DNA from: Cupriavidus taiwanensis
GTDB lineage: Bacteria; Pseudomonadota; Gammaproteobacteria; Burkholderiales; Burkholderiaceae
NCBI RefSeq assembly: GCF_900249755.1
Contig: NZ_LT976853.1
Location: 2,019,274-2,083,273, forward strand
DNA: 64,000 bases
Reading direction: 5' to 3'
In this document: one piece after another, positions 57,825 to 64,000 of the stretch
Numbering within the stretch: the stretch's first letter is position 1
Layout: the number at the start of each line of letters is the position of its first letter
Position numbers and translations under genes: made by a program
The notes under the pieces: generated by a model
What the model saw: only the letters and a program-made list of their open reading frames with translations
The model's database searches: none
What the model was told of the DNA's origin: nothing

Positions 57825-60434
57825 GTGCCCACCAACCCTTCCGCCCTCTCCATGGACACCACGCCGGAACTGCTGCTGGCGGCGCGCGTGCGCGACCAGC
57901 TCAAAGCCGACAAGCAGGCGCTGTTTGCCGACTTCAACGCCAGCGCCAATGCCGCCACGCTGACCACGCGGCTGCGCCGCGCCGTCGATGCCGCGCTGGG
58001 CGAGGCCTGGCGCGGACTGCGAATGCCGCCGGACGCGGCGCTGGTGGCGGTGGGCGGCTATGGCCGCGGCGAGCTGTTCCCGTACTCTGACGTCGACGTG
58101 CTGCTGTTGCTGCCGGCCGAGCCCGACCGCGACACCGCCGGCAAGCTGGAGCGCTTTATCGGCCTGTGCTGGGACCTGGGGCTCGAGATCGGCTCGGCGG
58201 TGCGCACGGTGGACGACTGCATCCGCGAGTCGCGCCAGGACGTCACCATCCAGACTTCGCTGCTCGAAGCCCGCCTGCTGACCGGCAACCGCAAGCTGTT
58301 CGACGCGCTGCGCAGCCGCTACCAGGCCGACCTGGACCCGGCCGCGTTCTTCCAGGCCAAGCTGCTGGAAATGCGCCAGCGCCACGCCAAGTACCAGGAC
58401 ACGCCCTACGCGCTCGAGCCCAACTGCAAGGAAAGCCCCGGGGGGCTGCGCGACCTGCAGGTGATCCTGTGGATGACCAAGGCCGCGGGCCTGGGCGACA
58501 GCTGGAAAGAACTGTTCGAGAAGGGGCTGCTGACGCGCCGCGAAGCGCAGGAGCTGGCGCGCAACGAACGCCTGCTGAAGACCATCCGCGCGCGCCTGCA
58601 CCTGGTCGCCGGGCGCCGCCAGGACGTGCTGGTGTTCGACCTGCAGACCGCGCTGGCCGAGGCCTTCGGCTACCGCCAGAACGCCAACAAGCGCGCCAGT
58701 GAACAACTGATGCGCCGCTACTACTGGGCCGCCAAGGCGGTGACGCAGCTCAACAGCGTGCTGCTGCTCAATATCGAGGCGATGCTGTTCCCGAGCGAGT
58801 CGCAGGTGACGCGCGTGCTCAACGAGCGCTTCGTCGAACGCCAGGGCATGCTGGAAATCACCAGCGACGATGTCTACGAGCGCGACCCGCACGCCATCCT
58901 CGAAACCTTCCTGCTGTACGAGCGCACGCCCGGCGTGAAAGGCCTGGCGCCGCGCACGCTGCGCGGGCTGTACAACGCGCGCACGGTGATGGACGCGCGC
59001 TGGCGCAACGACCCCGAGAACCGCCGCCTGTTCCTGGCGATCGTGCAGGAGCCGCAGGGCATCACCCATGCGCTGCGGCTGATGAACCAGACCAGCGTGC
59101 TGGGTCGCTACCTGATCAACTTCCGGCGCATCGTCGGACAGATGCAGCACGACCTGTTCCACGTCTACACCGTGGACCAGCACATCCTGATGGTGGTGCG
59201 CAACATGCGCCGCTTCGCCATCGTCGAGCACACCCACGAGTTCCCGTTCTGCAGCCAGCTGATGGCCAGCTTCGACAAGCCCTGGGTGCTGTGGGTGGCG
59301 GCGCTGTTCCACGATATCGCCAAGGGCCGCGGCGGCGACCATTCCCGGCTCGGCACCGTCGATGCGCGCCGCTTCTGCAAGCAGCACGACATTGCGCGCG
59401 AGGACGCCGACCTGATCTGCTGGCTGGTCGAGCATCACCTGACCATGAGCCATGTCGCGCAGAAGCAGGACCTGACCGATCCGGACGTGGTCCATGCCTT
59501 CGCCAAGGTGGTCGGCAACGAACGCTACCTGACCGCGCTTTATCTGCTGACCGTGGCCGATATCCGCGGCACCAGCCCCAAGGTGTGGAATGCCTGGAAG
59601 GGCAAGCTGCTGGAAGACCTGTACCACATCACGCTGCGCGTGCTGGGCGGGGCACGGGTCGACTCGCATTCGCTGTGGGCGCAGCGCAAGGAAGACACCA
59701 TCTCGGAGCTGCGCCTGAAGGCCTTCGACCCGGCGCTGGGCAAGTCGCTGTGGGCGCAGCTGGACGTGGCCTTCTTCCTGCGCCACGATTCGCACGATAT
59801 CGCCTGGCTGACGCGCCACCTGTACAACAAGGTCGACAGCCCCACCCCGGTGGTCAAGGCGCGCGTGTCGCCGGCCGGCGAGGGGCTGCAGGTCGCGGTC
59901 TACATCAAGGACCAGCCCGACCTGTTCGCGCGCATCTGCGGCTATTTCGAGCGCAAGGCGTTCTCGATCCAGGACGCCAAGATCCACACCACGCGCCACG
60001 GCTACGCGCTCGATACGTTCCAGGTCACCGACCCCGGCATGGCCGGCGACGGCGGCAACTACCGCGACATCATCGCGCTGGTCGAGCACGAGCTGTGCGA
60101 GCGGCTGCGCCTGCAAAGCGCGCTGCCCGAGCCCACGCAGGGGCGGCTGTCGCGCCAGTCGCGCAGCTTCCCGATCAAGCCGCGCGTCGACCTGCGCCCG
60201 GACGAGCGCGGGCAGTATTACCTGCTGTCGCTGTCCGCCAACGACCGCACCGGCCTGCTGTACGCCATCGCCCGCGTACTGGCACGGCATCGCGTGTCCG
60301 TGCATACGGCACGCATCAACACCCTGGGCGAACGCGTCGAAGACGTGTTCCTGGTAGACGGCAGCCGCCTGGCCGCCGACAACCGATTGCAGATTCAGCT
60401 TGAACAGGACTTGCTCGCCGCCCTCGCCATCTGA
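57825..60434 (+). CDS. glnD: Bifunctional uridylyltransferase/uridylyl-removing enzyme GlnD
   Basis: An 869-residue nitrogen sensor that adds or removes UMP on PII proteins according to glutamine. It has a nucleotidyltransferase domain ([20 protein letters not shown]), a helical linker, an HD domain ([14 protein letters not shown], near 495) and two C-terminal ACT domains ([40 protein letters not shown]). The start is GTG 57,825 or ATG 57,852; neither has a good ribosome-binding site. Confidence 0.94.
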   Translation: MPTNPSALSMDTTPELLLAARVRDQLKADKQALFADFNASANAATLTTRLRRAVDAALGEAWRGLRMPPDAALVAVGGYGRGELFPYSDVDVLLLLPAEPDRDTAGKLERFIGLCWDLGLEIGSAVRTVDDCIRESRQDVTIQTSLLEARLLTGNRKLFDALRSRYQADLDPAAFFQAKLLEMRQRHAKYQDTPYALEPNCKESPGGLRDLQVILWMTKAAGLGDSWKELFEKGLLTRREAQELARNERLLKTIRARLHLVAGRRQDVLVFDLQTALAEAFGYRQNANKRASEQLMRRYYWAAKAVTQLNSVLLLNIEAMLFPSESQVTRVLNERFVERQGMLEITSDDVYERDPHAILETFLLYERTPGVKGLAPRTLRGLYNARTVMDARWRNDPENRRLFLAIVQEPQGITHALRLMNQTSVLGRYLINFRRIVGQMQHDLFHVYTVDQHILMVVRNMRRFAIVEHTHEFPFCSQLMASFDKPWVLWVAALFHDIAKGRGGDHSRLGTVDARRFCKQHDIAREDADLICWLVEHHLTMSHVAQKQDLTDPDVVHAFAKVVGNERYLTALYLLTVADIRGTSPKVWNAWKGKLLEDLYHITLRVLGGARVDSHSLWAQRKEDTISELRLKAFDPALGKSLWAQLDVAFFLRHDSHDIAWLTRHLYNKVDSPTPVVKARVSPAGEGLQVAVYIKDQPDLFARICGYFERKAFSIQDAKIHTTRHGYALDTFQVTDPGMAGDGGNYRDIIALVEHELCERLRLQSALPEPTQGRLSRQSRSFPIKPRVDLRPDERGQYYLLSLSANDRTGLLYAIARVLARHRVSVHTARINTLGERVEDVFLVDGSRLAADNRLQIQLEQDLLAALAI

Positions 60435-60456
60435 GGCGGGCGGGCAGCATCAACAT

Positions 60457-62226
60457 ATGACCGACAGCAATTCGCCGAAGCGCAAGACGCTAGGCATCAA
60501 GGCCGCCAGCGAATCCGGCACGCCCGCGCGCAAGGGCGCCACCCGCCCGGTGCGCGTGTCCGACCTGAACCGCAAGCGCGTGCAGGCCGTTTCCGAAGGC
60601 ATCAAGCGCGCCCAGCAGCGCGCCGGCGGCAAGACCGGTGGCAAGGCTGGCAGCGGCGAAGCCCAGGGCGAAGCGCAGGCCCAGCCGCGCAAGCCGCGCG
60701 CGCCCCGCCCCGCTGACGGCGAACGCCAGGCGCGTCCGCGCCGCTTCGAAGGCAACGAGTCGCGCCCGCCGCGGCGCTTCGGCGATGACGACAATCGTCC
60801 GCGCCGCACCGGCGATGACCGCGGCGAAGCGCGCCCGCGCCGCTTCGAAGGCAACGAGTCGCGCCCGCCGCGGCGCTTCGGCGATGACGACAACCGTCCG
60901 CGCCGCACCGGCGACGACCGTGGCGAAGCGCGTCCGCGCCGCTTCGAAGGCAACGAGTCGCGCCCGCCGCGGCGCTTCGGCGACGACGACAACCGTCCGC
61001 GCCGCACCGGCGACGACCGCGGCGAAGCGCGTCCGCGCCGCTTCGAAGGCAACGAGTCGCGCCCGCCGCGGCGCTTCGGCGACGACGACAACCGTCCGCG
61101 CCGCACCGGCGATGACCGCGGCGAAGCTCGCCCGCGCCGTTTTGAAAGCAATGAGTCGCGCCCGCCGCGCCGCTTTGGCGATGACGACAACCGTCCGCGC
61201 CGCTTCGAAGGCGCTGACACGCGCCCGCGCCGCTATGGCGACGACGACAAGCGCCCGCGCCCCGCGCCGTCGGGCGAGCGCCGCCGCGAAGGCACGGCGC
61301 CGGCACGCCGCTTCAGCGACGCGGCCGACCGTATCCGCACCGCCGGTCCATCACGACCGTCAGGACCGTCAGGACCGGCGCGCCCGGAACGCGCGCCAGC
61401 GCCGGCCCCGCGCCGCGAAGCGGCCGCGGCACCGCGCGACGAATCGAGCCATGACGACGGCCTGGTGCGCCTGTCCAAGCGCATGTCGGAACTCGGCCTG
61501 TGCTCGCGCCGCGAGGCCGATGAATGGATCCCGCTCGGTTGGGTGCTGGTCGACGGCAAGCCCGTGACCGAACTCGGCAGCCGCATCCGCCCCGACGCCG
61601 AGATCGAGATCCTGCAGGAAGCGCGCTCCGAGCAAGGCGAGCGCGTCACCGTGCTGCTGAACAAGCCGGTGGGCTACGTTTCCGGCCAGGCCGAGGACGG
61701 CTACGAGCCCGCCGCGGTGCTGTTCGCCCCCGAGAACCAGTGGGAAGGCGACCCCACGCGCAAGCGCTTCGCGCCGTGGCAACGCAAGAACCTGGCGCCC
61801 GCCGGGCGCCTCGATATCGACTCCACCGGCCTGCTGGTGCTGACCCAGGACGGCCGCGTCGCGCGCGCGCTGATCGGCGAGGATTCGACGGTCGAGAAGG
61901 AATACCTGGTGCGCGTGGTCTGGCACTCGCCGCACGGGCCGGTCGAGCGCAACATCAGCGCGGAATTCCCGGCCGACGACCTGGAGCTGCTGCGCCACGG
62001 CCTGTCGCTGGACGGCGTGCCGCTCAAGCCGGCCAAGGTCAGCTGGCAGAACGAAGAGCAGCTGCGCTTCGTGCTGCGCGAGGGCCGCAAGCGCCAGATC
62101 CGCCGCATGTGCGAGCAGGTCGGCCTGCAGGTGGTGGGCCTCAAGCGGGTGCGCATGGGGCGCGTGGTGCTGGGGGATCTGCCGCCGGGCAAGTGGCGGT
62201 TCCTGGGGCAGTTCGAGAAGTTCTGA
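60457..62226 (+). CDS. RluF/RluB-type 23S rRNA pseudouridine synthase with repetitive basic extension
   Basis: A 589-residue protein from ATG 60,457. The C-terminal 260 residues are a complete RsuA-family enzyme: S4 domain [32 protein letters not shown], catalytic Asp in [19 protein letters not shown], and [20 protein letters not shown], closest to RluF in my reading. The first 330 residues are Arg/Asp/Gly-rich and disordered, dominated by a 33-residue tandem repeat. Such tails probably bind RNA. The exact uridine modified cannot be assigned. Confidence 0.88.
   Translation: MTDSNSPKRKTLGIKAASESGTPARKGATRPVRVSDLNRKRVQAVSEGIKRAQQRAGGKTGGKAGSGEAQGEAQAQPRKPRAPRPADGERQARPRRFEGNESRPPRRFGDDDNRPRRTGDDRGEARPRRFEGNESRPPRRFGDDDNRPRRTGDDRGEARPRRFEGNESRPPRRFGDDDNRPRRTGDDRGEARPRRFEGNESRPPRRFGDDDNRPRRTGDDRGEARPRRFESNESRPPRRFGDDDNRPRRFEGADTRPRRYGDDDKRPRPAPSGERRREGTAPARRFSDAADRIRTAGPSRPSGPSGPARPERAPAPAPRREAAAAPRDESSHDDGLVRLSKRMSELGLCSRREADEWIPLGWVLVDGKPVTELGSRIRPDAEIEILQEARSEQGERVTVLLNKPVGYVSGQAEDGYEPAAVLFAPENQWEGDPTRKRFAPWQRKNLAPAGRLDIDSTGLLVLTQDGRVARALIGEDSTVEKEYLVRVVWHSPHGPVERNISAEFPADDLELLRHGLSLDGVPLKPAKVSWQNEEQLRFVLREGRKRQIRRMCEQVGLQVVGLKRVRMGRVVLGDLPPGKWRFLGQFEKF
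60733..61206 (+). repeat. 99-bp coding tandem repeat (four full copies plus a partial)
   Basis: Full units begin at 60,733, 60,832, 60,931 and 61,030, with a partial, diverged unit from 61,129. Each encodes [20 protein letters not shown] followed by [13 protein letters not shown]. Copies differ by only a few, mostly synonymous, bases. The period keeps frame, so copy number can change without frameshift. Confidence 0.92.
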
Positions 62227-62230
62227 TGTG

Positions 62231-62260
62231 AAAAAAGCGGCCGGAATGGCCGCTTTTTCT
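62231..62260 (+). terminator. Intrinsic terminator after the pseudouridine synthase gene
   Basis: AAAAAAGCGGCC-GGAAT-GGCCGCTTTTTC is bidirectional and sits 5 bp after the stop. Confidence 0.85.
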
Positions 62261-62306
62261 TGGGGTTTTGGCAAATTGCCACCGCCTCATCCCTGTACCG
62301 CTTGCG

Positions 62307-62339
62307 TGCTCCCTCTCCCGCTTGCGGGAGAGGGGAGCA
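62307..62339. repeat. REP-like palindrome
   Basis: TGCTCCCTCTCCCG-CTTG-CGGGAGAGGGGAGCA is a near-perfect inverted repeat in the gap between convergent genes. Similar CTCTCCC/GGGAGAG palindromes are common between genes in this group of bacteria. Confidence 0.6.
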
Positions 62340-62379
62340 AACCGGCAGCGTACTGATTGGCGTCGGCATTCAATCGTCG

Positions 62380-62913
62380 CTATTCGTCGCTATTCGCCGG
62401 CAAATCCGGAAACAGCACCTCGGTAAACCCAAAGTTCGAAAAATCCCGGATCCGCATCGGATAAAGAATCCCCTGCAGATGGTCGCATTCATGCTGCACC
62501 ACGCGCGCATGGAAGCCCTCGGCGACGGGTTCGATGCGGTTGCCCATCAGGTCGTAGCCGCTGTACTTCAGCCGCAAGTGCCGCGGCACCACGCCGCGCA
62601 GACCCGGCACCGACAGGCAGCCTTCCCAGCCGTCCTCCATCTCGTCGGACTGCATCTCCAGCACCGGGTTGATCAGCACGGTCTTGGGCACCGTGGGCGC
62701 ATCCGGGTAGCGCGGGTTGCGGTCGAAGCCGAAGATCACCACCTGCAGGTCCACGCCGATCTGCGGTGCGGCCAGGCCCGCGCCGTTGGCGTGGTCCATG
62801 GTGTCGAACATGTCTTCGATCAGCGTGCGCAGCTCCGGCGTGTTGAAGCGCTCCACCGGCCGCGCCACCTGCAGCAGGCGCGGATCGCCCATCTTGAGAA
62901 TCTCGCGGATCAT
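62380..62913 (-). CDS. def: Peptide deformylase
   Basis: A 177-residue metal enzyme removing the formyl group from new proteins. The three motifs are [21 protein letters not shown] and [10 protein letters not shown] (HExxH). Together with map in the same region it covers N-terminal Met processing. It lies 14 bp after ligA and may be co-transcribed. Confidence 0.96.
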   Translation of the reverse strand: MIREILKMGDPRLLQVARPVERFNTPELRTLIEDMFDTMDHANGAGLAAPQIGVDLQVVIFGFDRNPRYPDAPTVPKTVLINPVLEMQSDEMEDGWEGCLSVPGLRGVVPRHLRLKYSGYDLMGNRIEPVAEGFHARVVQHECDHLQGILYPMRIRDFSNFGFTEVLFPDLPANSDE

Positions 62914-62927
62914 GGTTGTTTCCCCGG

Positions 62928-64000
<1,073 letters not shown>

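Noticed and set aside
56802-60305. A frame of more than 1,100 codons antisense to map and glnD
   Set aside because: Both sense genes are complete with all catalytic motifs; the antisense product has no domain and starts inside glnD.
60733-61206. Repeats considered as CRISPR or a non-coding satellite
   Set aside because: The 99-bp period is a multiple of three, the repeats are contiguous and in frame within a clear gene, and there are no spacers.

Overview
The window looks like the chromosome of a high-GC betaproteobacterium of the Burkholderiales, most probably Cupriavidus or a close relative. The basis is the gene order map / rpsB-tsf-pyrH-frr-uppS-cdsA-dxr-rseP-bamA-skp-lpxD-fabZ-lpxA-lpxB-rnhB and the guaB-guaA pair, together with the protein sequences. 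No tRNA, rRNA or CRISPR array was found.

Bases 57-27,917 are a mobile genomic island integrated into the 3' end of guaA. The junction inside intact guaA (27,901-27,917) and its imperfect copy at 57-73, which still encodes the last residues IIEWE-stop, mark the two ends. A P4-type tyrosine integrase lies at the guaA side, followed by an AlpA-like regulator and a Cys-rich helix-turn-helix protein. Next come an IncQ-type replication module (small HTH gene, repA, repC and three 22-bp iterons) and an IncP-type transfer module. The transfer module has traK, an oriT closely resembling that of RP4/RK2, traJ, and trbJ-trbK-trbL plus two small genes. Four copies of TTTAGCSGCTAAA, the IncP KorB operator, are spread through the island although no korB, relaxase, coupling protein or complete mating-pore operon is present. 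The layout resembles the guaA-integrated GIsul2 type of island as I remember it, and it suggests a satellite that exploits IncP plasmids.

The transfer module is interrupted by an IS3-family element (19,882-21,202). It is bounded on the left by a complete IS1071 (GGGAA target duplication) that itself carries another IS3-family element in the first codons of tnpA. Beyond IS1071 lie two coupled mosaic antitoxin-like genes and then the cargo at the far end: a seven-gene minus-strand operon, six of whose genes overlap end to end. It encodes a small HTH protein, an MmeI-like DNA methyltransferase, an SF2 helicase, a GIY-YIG nuclease, a PHP-SMC ATPase (TrlF/PpL type), an AlbA_2/HATPase-type protein and a small protein. 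This is the best candidate for an undescribed defence system in the window.

Bases 27.9-64 kb are ordinary core chromosome: GMP synthesis (guaA, guaB), smpB/ratA/rnfH, a stomatin/NfeD pair, ppsA with its regulator ppsR, the lipid A and outer-membrane assembly cluster, isoprenoid and phospholipid genes, ribosome and elongation genes, map, glnD, a pseudouridine synthase with a long coding tandem repeat, def and the 3' part of ligA, which runs off the right edge.
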